A stretch of DNA of 64,000 nt from NCBI GenBank assembly GCA_029448655.1, contig JACCLO010000002.1, positions 806,001 to 870,000 of the forward strand. Reading direction: 5' to 3'. The position numbers and the translations under genes were made by a program. Within the stretch, counting starts at the first letter, position 1. Each line of letters starts with the position of its first letter. Origin of the DNA: Wolfiporia cocos (lineage: Eukaryota; Basidiomycota; Agaricomycetes; Polyporales; Phaeolaceae). A model generated the notes under the pieces. That model ran no database searches, was not told the DNA's origin, and worked only from the letters and a program-made list of their open reading frames with translations. This document shows positions 32,684-47,200 of this stretch, piece by piece.

Positions 32684-32898
32684 ACACTGGTTGCACTGTG
32701 GCTCAGTTGGCTAATGTATGCTGCGATGCTCTTATTCTGATCTGCACTAAGGTCCTTGGTTCGAATCCTGGATGTACCATTTTATTGTCACAGTAGATTA
32801 ATCTGCCGCAGCTAGCAGATTAATCTGCGTGCAAACCTAGCTCGCAACTGCGATTTCTTAAGCGAAGGGCAGTTGGCAGATTAAGATAATTGACTGAA
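32684..32898 (+). repeat. Right arm of the foldback element, tRNA-like head and tail
   Basis: The head at about 32695-32780 contains the A and B boxes at the correct spacing for an internal pol III promoter. The 5' end does not pair with the 3' GGATGTACCA, so this is a tRNA-derived repeat and not a working tRNA. Confidence 0.85.
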
Positions 32899-33027
32899 AC
32901 TCTACGGATCACCGGTGGAACCTACTCCTCCATGACCATGTTTTGTGCCTTTTCTCCCTCCAACGCGCTGTCCTGCAGCTTTCTCGCCTCCATCCTTCTT
33001 TTTTCTCCTATTAAGTACGCTTTTGCA

Positions 33028-34605
33028 ATGCCCTTCGTGAAGGGACACTGCGAAGAGACAAGAACGTGCCGCATCCCCAGGGTGCTTCGCCGCAAGCCAC
33101 ATGAACCCGACCGTGTCATCGAGGACATTCAACACTGCCCGATACCCGGTTCCTCCTCCCTTGTTCCTCCGCGCGTTGAGCGCATTGCGACGAACAACTC
33201 GGCGACAGACGATGCTGCCTCAGAGCGTACGCACGTCGAGCGGTCCCCGCCCCCTCAAAGGGCGCAGAGGATACAAAACCCCGCGCCCGTCGACGGGCTG
33301 CTCGTGCATTACACGAAATATCCCAACTGGTGGTCCAGAGTCCGGTATGGCCTCTCACTGCATGTCTCCGTATCTAGCCTTCCCATCCGAGTTCCTGAGG
33401 CGGAATTTTTTGGGACCATGATTCTGACCGTCTTCGGGTGTGGTACCGACTGTCAGGTCATCCTGTCCGCCAATAGCAAGATCTCCCCGACTGTCATAGG
33501 GGTGGATATCGCGTTAACCACGGAAAGTGTTTCTGCTAATGTTCACTGTGAGCACCTGCAGGACTATCTCTCCCTTACTACGGGCTGGGCAGTAGGTTCG
33601 TCAATCACCACATCTTAGTCGTGAGCTCTCAACAACAACTATTGTAGGAACAGCCCTTGGTGTATGGTTCGCTGGTGGCTCCTCTGGTGGGCACATTAAC
33701 CCGGCAATCACGCTCGCGATGGCCGCATTCCGCGATTTTCCCTGGCGAAGGGTGCCGATGTACGTTATCGCGCAGTTGCTCGGCGCGCTCTGCGGCGCGG
33801 CCATTGTGTACGCGGACTACCTTCACGCGATCGACATCTATGAGGGCGGCCGCCACACGCGCACAATCGAGGGGCACCGCGTATCTCTTCTCCACCTACG
33901 CGGTGAGCATTGCCATGGCCGCCGACGAACCGCCGACGGGCTGATGCCGGCGGAGTGCGCAGCTGGACTACATGACGAACGTCTCGTGCTTCTTCGACGA
34001 GGTTATCAGCTCCGCTGCGCTCATGTTCATCGTATGCGCACTTACGGACAAGAATAACGGGCCCCCGCCGAGCGGGCTCGTCCCACTCGCTCTCTTCCTC
34101 GCCCTCCTAGGCATTGGCACCGCGCTGGGTATGCAGACTCGCTACGCGATTGGCCCAGCGCGCGACCTCGGCCCGCGGATCCTGACCGCGATGGTTGGCT
34201 ATGGCAAGCAGGTGTTCACGTATCGCAAGTGCGTGCTTGTGATGCACGAGTCGATGAATGGGTGCTCATCATCGTCCGCGTTGCAGTCAATACTGGCTGT
34301 GGTGTCCTATCATAGGCCCCATTGTTGGTGCAATGTGTGCGCCATCCAATGCCCTTATGTTGACTGCAGCTTATGAAACATGTTTTGCAGTGGGAACGCT
34401 CATCTATGACGCATTCATCTTCACGGGTGGTGAGAGCGTGCTGAACAAACCGTGCGTGCACATGTCCAAACCAGTTCGCGCCATACGAACTGACTGATCG
34501 TTGGTTTGCAGGGATGCACGCTCGCGTGCTGCGCACGAACGTGTGCGCATGGCACAGAAGCAGAAGCCACCGGCGGGCTTCGACAACTGCTGCGAGAACG
34601 TATGA
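33028..34605 (+). pseudogene. Aquaporin/aquaglyceroporin (MIP family), decaying
   Basis: Six-helix water/glycerol channel of the plasma membrane. Exons: from about 33028 (start uncertain) to 33501, 33562-33595, 33648-33902, 33963-34225, 34287-34336, 34391-34451, 34512-34605. Motifs: VHYTKYPNWWSRVR, EAEFFGTMILTVFGCG, GGHINPAIT (first NPA box), IAQLLGALCGAAIVYADY, GLVPLALFLALLGIG, DLGPRILTAMVGYG, QYWLWCPIIGPIVGA, LIYDAFIFTG. Three defects: a four-G run at 33871-33874 gives a one-base frameshift between TRTIEG and YLFSTYA; the second NPA box reads IGPARD (Asn replaced by Gly); and the intron after VFTYR (34226-34286) lacks a usable donor (CAAGTG where GT is needed). A 33-base stretch at 33345-33377 has GT...AG ends but is too short to be a sure intron. 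The foldback element lies just upstream and may have cut off the promoter. Confidence 0.85.
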
Positions 34606-35692
34606 CATGCCCCCCTCACTGCATCAGCATCGGATATCTCGCGTTGCTCTCGTGATTCCCTAACGGTCCCTGCGCAAGAACGAACTTACAAACACGATTT
34701 CTGGTTTCTCAAGTCAATAATTAGAAGGTCGACATATACGGTGTATTTCCCATAGACGCGGCGACCTCGTGTCGTACGCTCCTCGGATTCTCGCTTCATT
34801 ACATTACAGGACAGATTGTAGCATGCATGATGTAACAACAACCAAATAGATGTATTAGTATTTTTCATTTAGCGCACTATTCAAAGCCGCTTCTCATACA
34901 GCAGATATGAGCCCTTCACCGCCGAAGATTCCATCATGACCCCCTTCGCGGACGTTCCTGCACATGCCGGCAAGTGTGGCGCCGGTGCCGCCGCGCTCGC
35001 CATAATTTTATGCAAGTACCTTGTGCTGCGCGGCAGACATGAAGTCATTGATGATATCCACTAGAGGTGCCGCCCTCTCCGCGGCGCAGTGCGGCAGAAG
35101 TGAGGAGCAGAGATGGGAGGCTGTCATCAAATTGCGCGCCGTATTCGAACCGCGAATGCGTTGGGGATTAGTGGCGTCGAGACATGGCGGTTGCGCTGTC
35201 CTCGGAGAACTCTGCAGTCAATTAGGAGCAAAATAGGTACTATAATCGAGTCTCGAGCTCCAAAAACAAAAATATGTTTTGTTTTAGTCTCCATGCCTCT
35301 TGTCGTGGCGCGCAAGACGGTGTTGTACCCACCTTCATTGCGGGTCAGGACCGGGACACCACCGCTACCGGCGGATCGCAAGGAGCCACATGCACAGGAG
35401 ACTAGAAGATGAACGAGATGGACTCCAATCTGGACGATCGGGCTGAGAGCATGCGTGAAATCTGAATCGGTGACATACTTCGTTATCCCAGCCGCCCGAG
35501 TCTAACGGCGCATGCCGAGCCTACCTCTTCGACTCGTGTATCACACAGACTACACGGTTAACAATAGACGGTATGATTAGTAGAGTGTAGCAAACACCAC
35601 GGAGGCTGTCCGTATCAACCCCGCAGCAATATAATTTACAGATCCATATATCCGTTTGTCTTCCGTCCCGCTGTCGTTATCGTGCAGACGGT
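34606..35692. other. Intergenic region, no gene recognised
   Basis: Lies between the aquaporin remnant and the 3' end of the epimerase. Some minus-strand stretches are GC-rich and glycine-coding (around 34930-35100 and 35300-35400) and might be relics of a gene, but I could not assign them. Confidence 0.45.
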
Positions 35693-37209
<1,517 letters not shown>

Positions 37210-37631
37210 TTTGCCGTGGTAGTGGTAAGTAGGAGAGGGAGTGGTATAGCTGAAGTTGCAAGCTGTTCAGCCACACTTTTATCAGATCAATGCCCGATCG
37301 CAGGCATATGGCCCGCACCAGCCCGGGCCGCGCTTCCTCCCTACTTATTTGAACGCTTTCCTTTACTCCGCCATCGGCCTCCGTGTGGTGGTCTATTGCA
37401 GCCCAAAGCCTGTTCCAGTGCACGTATTCGCACATTGCTAGTCTCGTCGATCCCGACTTTTCTCCTTCAGATTCACCTAGTTGTCTCTCGACCTACAGAG
37501 CGGCCCCAAGATCCAGTAACGATGGTCCGCAGCTTTCTCCGCGGCTATGTCATTGCTCGACTCCATAACCACATGCACCTCCAGCGAGAACATACCGGAA
37601 CAGCTCAGCGCACCGTTCACCCGCCGGAACT
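37210..37631. other. Spacer between GAL10 start and THO1 stop
   Basis: Must hold the promoter of the epimerase gene and the 3' end of THO1, both on the minus strand. A 246-codon frame on the plus strand crosses this spacer but is antisense to both genes and has no family motifs. Confidence 0.5.
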
Positions 37632-40277
37632 CTATCGATCGTCCATCTTCACATCGCCCTCCCGGTCCTTCGGCGCACTCGGCCCATCTGGCCTATGCGC
37701 AGCCCGCGCCTCGTCTACGCCTGCACTTGGCGCGGTACTCTGTTCAGCCGACTGCTGTGACAGCATCGGACTCGTTCCCCGCTCGTCGCCCGCGCCCGCC
37801 GTGCCGGCAAGAGTGCTCTGCGAGGCGGATGGTTGCGTAGCTTCTTCGCTAGCGGCTGCCCGCTCGCGCTCCTCGCGCTCTCTCTTCTCCTTTTCAATCT
37901 CCTGAACGAGGAGTAGGACATCGCCCACGCCAATCTTGCCGAAATGCTGCAGGTACTGGTCGCGCGCGGTCCGCAGCGCAAGCCATGTCCAGCGTTGTTT
38001 GCTCTGAAGCGAAAGTCAGTCATACTTGGCGTAACAACAAAACGCGATACGGACCTCCTCGTACTGAGCAATGATATTATCCGGAGGTAGGACCGGTGCT
38101 GGCGCCGGCGCCGGTGTAGTCGGTCGGTCGGGTGCGGGTTTAGTCTCAGGTGCTGAGAGTTGCGCAGGGGCGGAGGAAGAGGCAATCACTGTCTCTGTGT
38201 TGGTCGGTGCAGGTGGAGCAGTGCTCGGCTTCGCAGGTAGGGAAGGATGCAGAGGCGCAGAAGTCGATGGCAGCACACGTGCGAAAGTAAGCGAGGACTG
38301 CATATCTTGCGATGAGGTAGGTGCAGCCTCCTTCGCCGCAGCTTCCTCCTTCGCTGCGGCTTCCTTTGCTGCAGCCTCCTTGGCGGCGGCCTCCCTCGCT
38401 CGTATCTGCTGCTGCTTCATCCTCTCTGCATTCTCCAGCTTCTTCCGCCGTGTTTCTATGCGGAAGTCCTCTATCTTGATCTTCTTCACAAATTCCTGCA
38501 TGTCTCCTGCCCTGGACGGACGTCAGCGTTATGCCCTGGACATTCAATGAACTACTCACTGGAAAGGCCGCTTGAGGTCATCCAGATCTCGGTACCCCAT
38601 CGCCCATATCTCCGTCAGCGGTGCCGACCCCAGCGTATGAGGCCACGGCGCAGGATCCACGCGCATCTCCTTCCGCACCTCCCTCGTCGCCTCCTCTATG
38701 CCAACCTTCCTCGTGATCCCATTCTCGTCCGTGACCTCCTCCGACCACGGCTCCTTGTCGAACTGCGCGCACAGGTCGTTCTTCCAGCGCACCCAGTTCT
38801 TCTCGCGCTCGAGTATGACGTGCACCGTCTCCGCGAACGCGCGCCCGCTTGGTGTCGTCTGCCGCAGCTCCTCCGCCGCTTTCGTCGCGGTGTCCTGCAC
38901 CCATTGCGCATCTGCAGGCTCGAGCGTGAACTCGGGATGCATCGAGCGGTTCCGCTGCGCCGCCCACGTCGCCTTGGCGGACTTGGTGAAGAGGAGGAGG
39001 TAATCGAGCAGGATGAGGAGCTGGAAGAGGAATTGGCGGCGGAAGTGCGTGTCTGCGACCTGCGTGGGTGGGTGAGCGCAGAATCAGTGGTTTTATGATA
39101 GAGCGAGGCAAGGCGAACCTCGAGATCGAGTAGCTCGGGACTAGTGAGATACTTTGCAAAGAAATAGTCCTTGCCAGCATCACCCTCTGCGTCTTCGGCG
39201 TCGCGCTTGCGCTTGAGGGATCCAGCAGTGTTTGCGGTGGTCTTGCTACCCATGAGCGCGCGCTCCTTCGCGGTCGCCTCCTTGATCACGGGTAGGACCT
39301 TGTTCACGGCTTCCTTGAACTGAGCGAACTTTCCTGGCTCCGTGAACACCGGTGGCCGGGAGAATGGCAACTGAAGTGACCAGAAAGTGTTGTAGAACTC
39401 TGATGTGCCACCGAATGAGCCAAATGACGAGAGATGTCGAGGGCGAATTCGCACCCTCTTTTTGTTGCCTCTTCTTCGCCTCCAAGCTCTCCGCCTTGCT
39501 CTCATCCGTTTCCATCTTATCCGCAGAAGATGAACTCTCCTTCATATCCACCTCCATCTTCTCCCTGTCCTCCTCGCGTTTGGACCCCGGCCCGTCCCAC
39601 ACTGGCCCATACTCTCCCCGCAGGTTCACTCCGCTGCGCTCGCCGAGCGGGAAGACGCGACTGAGAAAAGTGAGTATACGCCCGCAGAACATCGTCATGT
39701 TGCCCATCTTTGAGAGGCGGCGTAGGAGGTCGTTCAGCGTGCGGAGGAGGACGAGCGCCTTGCCCTTCTGCGGGACCATACCCTCAGTGAGGCGGTCCGC
39801 ACGCTCCTCAATCCATGAGAAAACGTGTGAGCAGGAGGTGATCGTCTGCGTCTCGAGCAGGTCATACAGAACGTTGAATGGGAAGGTCTGCTCGCATGCA
39901 TCTGTGTGGAATAATTATAGAGGTGCGCCCTCAGAAGGACGGAGGAAACGCACCGTGCTCTGTGAACGTCAGGACGAGGTCAAGCCTATCGCGAAGGCAG
40001 TCGTAGTACGCAGTGTGTGGATCCTTGAGCGCGCTTCCCTCCGTCGCCTGCGCGGGTGTAAGAATCAAGCGGCATGTGTGGCTGTGGCACGTACCGCGAG
40101 CGTGAAGATCTCGTTCTTCAGGACATACTCCCATTGAGTCTTCCGGATCTCGGGGGAGGATTTGGTGGTTGTGCGCGCAAGTGCATCTGCTACCAGTGCG
40201 TCAAGGGCGTGCTTGTCCGGTCGCTGCTGTTGTATTATCTTGAGGAGGGACTTTACGCCGGCTTCAATGGCTTGCAT
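37632..40277 (-). CDS. THOC1: THO complex subunit 1 (Hpr1/THOC1)
   Basis: Subunit of the nuclear THO/TREX complex that couples transcription to mRNP assembly and export. Minus-strand exons 40095-40277, 39954-40047, 39455-39901, 39119-39399, 38560-39059, 38055-38511 and 37632-38003 add up to 2,334 bases, 777 residues, all in frame with introns of 47-59 bp. Characteristic segments are [40 protein letters not shown] and [15 protein letters not shown], then [39 protein letters not shown] and [14 protein letters not shown]. The sequence then becomes Lys/Glu/Ala-rich with [17 protein letters not shown] repeats. It ends with a helical segment ([20 protein letters not shown]) and a disordered tail. 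The ATG at 40275-40277 gives [12 protein letters not shown]; an upstream start is possible. The gene looks intact. Confidence 0.92.
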
Positions 40278-41260
40278 GCGATTCAGATATTGCAGAGAGT
40301 GTATGTTCCAAAGTGAGATATGTGCCAGTTGGCTGGCTTGAATGAGTCCTGGATGCTAAATCACGAACAATGCTCAATGCAGAGCAATACAATATACAAT
40401 GCAGAGCAATACAATACAATACTGACGCCCGCATTGATGGGCGCCTTTGTAGGCACGTGCACGCCACGATGCTCCATGCCACAGTGCCATTGCGCCACAA
40501 TAGAATTACCATCCTGAACAGAGAAGTGGCGAAGGCACCGCAGTACATTGGATAGAATTGTAGATCCTAATACACACCACCTCCTGTGGATCTCGGGATT
40601 ATTAGTAGTTCTTGATCAAGAGTCAAGTGCCGACCTATGCGGCAATAAAGCACTCGCCCAGCCACAAGCTTTCTCAAGGGTACCTCTTATGATGCTGGAT
40701 TTTACGAGATCGCAGATAGCTCGGAATCAATAGAACTGGCAGATTTACACTCGGGTCTGTAGCCACTCGATGTGCCACAGTGTATACCACCTTCCGATTG
40801 GGTTTTACGTTCCACAGCATTGAAAGAATGTATGACATGTCACATAGAATGCCTAGTGTGTCGGAAGTTATTTTCAAGACTCAATATTCTGCCGGGATAC
40901 TATGTGGTTGGGTCGTTCGCATCGTAAACACAATGCACCGACGTACATATAGTGAACGCCTATTGAGCTTGCATTACCAGCATGGCTGACATGCGTTGCA
41001 ACCGTTCGACTGATACTAACGCTGGACATAGCATATCCTTCGAAGCATACAACATTATATACTGATACATTCCTATACTTACAAGGTGCCTGTTCGTTGC
41101 ATAAGTGCGTCTGGGATAGTGTCCAGCAGAGCGACGATACAGACACCTCTTGATAATACTTGGGGCGTCACCACCGTTATGGATGTGGCGCTACACAACA
41201 ATGCAAGTCTAGACAACGCGGCGCACAGGCGTAGCCTTATAGCATCACGTCTGGGGCGAC
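40278..41260. other. Intergenic region, no gene recognised
   Basis: Lies between the start of THO1 and the stop of the second DUF6534 gene. Contains a small imperfect repeat at 40375-40430 (units like AGAGCAATACAATA). No coding signal recognised. Confidence 0.5.
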
Positions 41261-43373
41261 TCATCTCGCTGCCACAATGGATTCGGTAGTGACCGTGATC
41301 TCATCCAACGCCGGCACCGATAGCGCGGTAGTCAGGAAACTGTTACTGGGGCGCTTTCTTCAGACGCACGCGTGTTAGCATCTTGCGATAGGCGGTATTG
41401 GCAAGCGTGCACAAACCTGAAACGTCTCTGCTTCACAAACCCCTCGAGTGGGAGAGAGACGCTAGTTTCGTCGCGCTCCCCGGACTCGAGCGTTTGTCGT
41501 AGGTGGCTGCGCAGGTTCAGTCTATATCAGACGCGGCGATTAAGTGTACCTCCATGTTAAGCTCTAATAACAAGAGGACACATACACTGCGAGCAGAGAG
41601 TTCACATATACTACGAGAGGTGAGCTGTGATAATCTGACGCAATCACCGAAGACCCACTTTTGCTACCAGGAAAGTGGAAAAGTGCCCAGTATAGCTTGT
41701 TAGGAAGATCTTGCAACGTCGTAATGAACTGAATAGGATCGATTCATCTCAGGATACTTATGTCAAAACAATGATCCGGTCGCTTACAGAGATAAAGTGT
41801 CCTAACTGCATGATTCTACATCGGATATCGTGAGCTGAGTACCCCTGCCTTATGGCAGTTTCCTGAATGAAGCATGAACCTACGCTGAAAGTATGCCCCG
41901 GTGTATCGCAAAAATTACAAGCTTCGTGAGCAAAGAATCAGTCCTGAAGCCATATCATTAAAGAGTTTAATACAACATTCACTGTCGTGAACAGTCCAAT
42001 AAGACTCACCATGCAAAGCCGGTTCTCTTACCGTGCAGTATGAATGATAACGCTATGGCGATGTAGATATCGGCAACTGTTGCAGAGATTGTTTGTATGC
42101 AGCCAGTATACTACACAGAAATTTAATCCGCTCGCATATATCTCTGCATGAAAATCCACCCACCGTAGCATTTTCAAGGGCGATCTTGACACTGGAGTTT
42201 CTGTTGCTGAATGCGTGCGGTGTGCAAGTTACACAGAGCCATCAGAGACATGATCGGGAAATACTCACAACTCCCATACAGTAGCTATCATATATATTCT
42301 TGGCTTCAAATCAGCTGAAATAAGAAAGAATACCAAACATACCAATACCGCCAGCTTGCATGAGGGCTCTGTCAGCTCTGCTCCACGTTTCATACGGTCA
42401 ATCAATATACCTACCACATGATGCTAAGCAAAACAGAATCTGCGTGCATTCAGCTGATGTTATCATTCAGAAACTGGTAGGATCGTACAAGTGACCCGAC
42501 TATCGGTATGCGATATGTCCATTGAGACAAGACTGCAAATTGTATACTTCAATATATCGCGTTCGAGGGTGCCACGACGATTACCACCTACATTTCCAGA
42601 CAGTATTGGCGTAGTACCTAGTGCATACTTAGCATCAGATATTGTGGCCTTGACTTTTATAAAGATCGCTCTCACAATTGTACGGCAAGAACGGTGATGG
42701 TCTTCCACAATGTTGGCACCATTGATGACAAACAATTCTGCACGGGTCATGACACTCACCGCTAGGAAAAATTCGATCTTCGACAATGAGATTGTAGACA
42801 ACATCTCATGAAGTTACAACGTACCACCCAGGAACTACCAGTTGCAGTCGCCATCATCAGTGCATCAGCTCGCATTGATTGCGTTGAATGACGTACATGG
42901 GAAAATCCAGGAGCCCATCAGGGTTGGCGTGATTGTCTACCACGTAGTACCAGAGATACTACGAGAATCTGACATTCTGTCGTGATCGATGCAAATTGAA
43001 ATTGACCTACTTGGAGATCCAGTGACGTTCTCGCTGTATCAAGGATCCTGAAGAGCGTATGCAGCCAAACGTCCCCTCAGCTTTGAAATAGCTTACCAGA
43101 GGAATGCAACCTATGGAGAATCGATAGGACGATCAGAGACACCGTATGAAAGGAAATGTACCAACAAAAGCCTTTAGCATGGTCGGATCCTCCGGGTAAC
43201 GCAAGTAGTAATATGTCGTTTGCGCTAGGGAAAATCCATAGAACCTATTATCGAAGCAAACGCTCAGCCAAGATGCGCGACATACACAACCTGACATACA
43301 TGACAGCGAAAAGCAATCCGATGAGCGTACATCCTATTGTGGAGTTGAGTACCGTTTGCGAAGGACCATCCAT
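41261..43373 (-). CDS. DUF6534-type multi-pass membrane protein (copy 2)
   Basis: Paralogue of the gene at 8553, on the opposite strand. Function unknown; an integral membrane protein by family. The ATG at 43373 begins MDGPSQTVLNSTIGCTLIGL; the first exon is 43300-43373. Later exons give FYGFSLAQTTYYYLRYPEDP, VAFLW, ILDTARTSLDLQ and YLWYYVVDNHANPDGLLDFP (about 42895-42965). Further on are TITVLAVQL (about 42690), GCIQTISATVADIYIAIALS (about 42040-42110), IMQLGHFIS (about 41800), NKLYWALFHFPGSK, VNSLLAVLNLRSHLRQT and a tail with PALDEITVTTES before the TGA at 41261-41263. The exon limits in the middle and the last two junctions are approximate. No definite defect seen. Same exon-by-exon layout as copy 1, so the two derive from one ancestor. 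Confidence 0.85.
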
Positions 43374-44212
43374 GCTAAGGGTTGAGCCGCACACGCTGCA
43401 TGTTCGCGGCTATCACGCAGGCCTTAACTACGATACGGAGCCGCTTCCGTATGGATTCTCATGTTCAGCACGAAACGAAGCGCGGGGGCTTACGAAAGCC
43501 GTGATCGCATGGCCATGGCAGGTATGGTGCACGAGTGGCCAGCGGGACGACTCCGACACAAAAATCTGCACTAAAAAGGAAGACAGATACACTAGATGCA
43601 CCCATTGAGAACGGTGATGAAATTACATATCATTTCCTGTGGGAAACGGCGCTTCATCAGCCCGGTCAATGATTGGCCAGTTCCACGGTCCGAGCGCACA
43701 TTGATTACTATGAAAGAAGATGAAAGATCTTGCACATGCACAGGACGGTCAAGTAGTTGAAGTGGCTCGTCCGCACCGAGCGCTAGTATACATTGGACGT
43801 TGACAGCACGTAGTGTCTTGTCACTCCAAAACACTATCAACAACCTAAAGACAGCGGTGAAAGTAAGTATTCAGGCAGTGGCTCAAGCGCTCACACGGCG
43901 CGGCATCCGCATTCAAATGCTGACAGAATGTAGTGGGGGGCAACGGATCTTGTATGTCGAAGTCTCCAATGCCCGAACATGCAGACAATCTGACTCGCTG
44001 AGATGATCCTAAAGAGTAGAGCAAATTGGCAGCCACTGCATGCTATACTACCAGGTGTACACCCGTGAAGAACTAGATCAACAACCCCACGAAAGGTGAG
44101 CCTATCATGCATGCCAAGCCAAACAACGTTCCTTACCACTATAAAAGATTCGCGTGCGGAATATGTTAGAATTACAGTTAATCTAAACTAACACACATGA
44201 TAGGATTACTCC
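43374..44212. other. Intergenic region, no gene recognised
   Basis: Between the divergent side of the DUF6534 gene and the stop of the transcription factor. Open frames on both strands lack motifs. Confidence 0.45.
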
Positions 44213-47200
44213 TCAGAATCCCAGTTGCTCCACGAATGACTGCCATGTAGCATCTAATACTGGTGGAGTCTGCTCCGGGGTAGGGAACGTCTGTGCGCCA
44301 AACATCTCGTCCAGGAAGTCCTGTCCGGCCCCGATGTCAGGCTGCCGCTGCGATTGTGGTTGCGGTTGCGCTAAGGGCGAATCCGGCGGCATGTCAAATA
44401 TAAAGGTGCCGAAGTCCATCTGGGAGTAGTCGATTGTACTCTCTGGCCCCTCAAGTGCGCGCAGATCCTGCATAATCGTCGGGTGAATATTATCTGCAGA
44501 CACTGGTATCCCTCCCGTGACAGGCACTGAAAGAGAAGGGTCAGCATTGTTGAGTGCTGGCGTTCGTATAGGTGGCACGGAAACGGGCTGGGGAGCGGTT
44601 TGAAAAGCAGAGGCGTCACGGTTGCTCCCGCGAGCACAGGATGTCGGCGGTTCGTACGTAGCCGCGATAAGGTGCGTTCGGCCACCAAGGCGGTCAAGCT
44701 CATCATAGAGTTCCTCTGTTCGCGGAGCCTTCATCATTTCGTGCGCTTGACGCTGTAGCTTCTCGATGACGCCCTATAACTCCCAATCGTCAGCATTTTA
44801 TGCACGTAAGAATTCTACTGCTCATACAAGGTTGTTGGAGGCAACTTGACTGTCATTTGCAGCCAGTTTGAACAGTTCATATAGACTGTCCAGCTCTCGT
44901 ACAGAGGAGGCTGCAAGTGGCGACATTGGCGCTCGTGTCACCAGCAAACACATCACGATCTAATAGGGCGGTTCTCAGTATCTCTACTATCGCTCGGAGA
45001 TTATTGTAATGACGCACCCCTCCGGCCAATGCGTGAGACCATATAAAGCTTATTCTCGCAGTAACGGCGCTGTCCCGCTTATACGCATCCTTGGCTATCT
45101 CGACGATTCGCCAGGCGGAACGGTAGATCGCCATGACAGATGGGCCATATCTGTGCCGCAGCAAGTCTTGAGGTTGGTCTTGCAATGCTTGAGAAAAAAA
45201 TGGACGATGCAGGCTCAACAAGGCTAATTGCATGAGATCTTTATAAGCGGATTCATAGTCGTTCAGCACGGCACCCACTGGTTTCTTTGCACAATATCGC
45301 GAAGAATCTCTGCATATATTGGGGAAGAGGGCCTTCGTTGCATCTAGCATTCGGCCCCGGGGAGCACGACGGGCGCAAATTGTAGGGAATTGGAAAGTCG
45401 CGAACTTTCCTGTCGTAATCTAGCACAGCAGAGTATAATGGAGGCTTCGCTCCGAAGGCACCGGTCATGATGGTCTGTAGCAGCCGCGTATACTGCCATA
45501 CCCAGGGATGAACTGCATATTATTCATGAGTATATGCTTTTTTATACGACTGAATATATCGTACATCCTGACTCCTTCTGTCCTTGATCGTTGATCTTCT
45601 CGTCAGGATCTTTGGGGAAGCCACAGTCAATGAATGCCAGACACATGCCGGGCGGTCGTCCAAAGCCGAAGCTCTGTTGATTGATCGAGTGAATGACAAC
45701 AGGGGCAAGCACTCAATGCTCACAATCCATGTATCCTGCTGGAATAGCTGCCAGAAGACGCGACCGCGCTTCTGACTAGCGTCCTCATCAAGCTTCCATC
45801 TTGAGCCATTCACATCTGACAATAACGAAAGACGTTAGAAGAACGGGACATCTCGGAACAACTTACGCAGTCCAACCTACAGCGCAATCTCATCAGAAGG
45901 CTTTCTTCGTCTAGTAGATGCAAAACTACGTACGCTAAGTCCGAGTTTCACAGCCAAGTTTATTTGCAGCCACGCCTTATGTGAACCTGTGTGCGCAGGT
46001 TCACAATCACTCATTTCCAGGTATTGAGCCATGTATATCTGGATTAGTCTAAGAATCAATACGGCTGTATGCAGCGGAGATCACAAACCATGGTCTGGAC
46101 TGCGTTGAGAGTCGTATCGTGTATCGGTGGGGCACATCGTAGGCAAACACGTGACAGAAGATAGAATTCGTGCGCTTCGACGGCGGCAGGAGGCATGTTT
46201 GTATCAAACAAGGTGGCAAGCGCGAACACCATAAAGAGCAACGCTATCGTGTGCACGCCTGCGAGATTGCAAGGAATATCTCTGTCGCATGTCAACAGAG
46301 CAGTGTAAGCTATACTTACGCGAGACAAACTTACGGTATGGGCTGATATACGGCACCAAGAATAGTGTCAAATAGCTCTGTGCGTGGTATCGGGTACCAT
46401 CTAACGTCTTTAGCGTTCGGGGATTGCGGCGTATGACGGATGACTTACAGGAACTGCCCATACTCGGTGAAGATTTCACAAAGTTGACAAGCCCGGGACA
46501 ACGAAGGAAGCATCTTGTGTATCTCTGCTTGGACGCCAAATGCTGTGCATGGAACCTCGAGCTCGATGTTTGCTTCATCGACGATTGATTTGGGTAGGTT
46601 AGGGAAGGTTGTGAGGACCAACGGCTCGCTTCTCGTAGGAGCCTATGCTTCACTATGTCCGCAAGAATCGCTGAGAATAAGAGATCGATACGTACGTGGA
46701 TCAGGTACTGAGACGTTATAATATTGAGAACGACCCGAACCATAGATACCCGATACATACCTCTGAACGTGAGGTCTGCCCAAAGAATCTTGACTCTCCT
46801 CGTAGACCAAGAGTCAATGTACCTGTATTGCGACATGCGGATCTCCACTGCAAATTCATAGACGAATGAACAACCGTACCGAATGCATCCAGTATATCTT
46901 CGTCGTCGCGTGACAAGAGAGAACCTGCTGAAATAGAGGGTCCGGAGGCTCGTTCCGACGAGCCGACCGCCATCACATTTTCCCGCAGAAGTGGATGTGG
47001 CTCATCGGAGACGGCCGCCTGCAGGGTCCTTAATGCTTCCTCCAAAGCTACAGATCGCTCGCGAAGACGCTCGATCTTCTTGTGCAGCTCTTCCGCATCT
47101 GCCAGGGCCAACCTGCGTCACATAGTTAACCTACCCAGTTCCAACAAACGACGTATACTCACCGATTCCCTTTGCCGGTGGTCAGAGAGCCTGACGCCAA

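Larger units (their letters stand above)
31803..32898. mobile_element. Foldback element or pair of inverted tRNA-derived SINEs
   Basis: Two near-identical arms of about 215 bp (31803-32017 and 32684-32898) lie in inverted orientation around a 666-bp centre. Each arm, read from inside to outside, has a tRNA-like head with a pol III A box (TGGCTCAGTTGG) and B box (GGTTCGAATCC), then a body with two copies of the palindrome CAGATTAATCTG, and ends GATAATTGACTGAA. The heads face inward. The centre is AT-rich on its left side and shows no ORF with a known domain. No clear target duplication flanks the whole. It may be two SINEs inserted tail-out, or one mobile unit that captured a SINE as its terminal inverted repeat. 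Confidence 0.75.

Noticed and set aside
32698..32780. Possible tRNA gene
   Set aside because: A and B boxes are present but the acceptor stem does not pair and the same sequence occurs inverted at 31935-32005 within a repeat; a tRNA-derived element fits better.
34226..34286. GC-AG intron in the aquaporin (GCAAGT donor)
   Set aside because: Using that donor puts the next exon (QYWLWCP) out of frame, so it does not rescue the gene.
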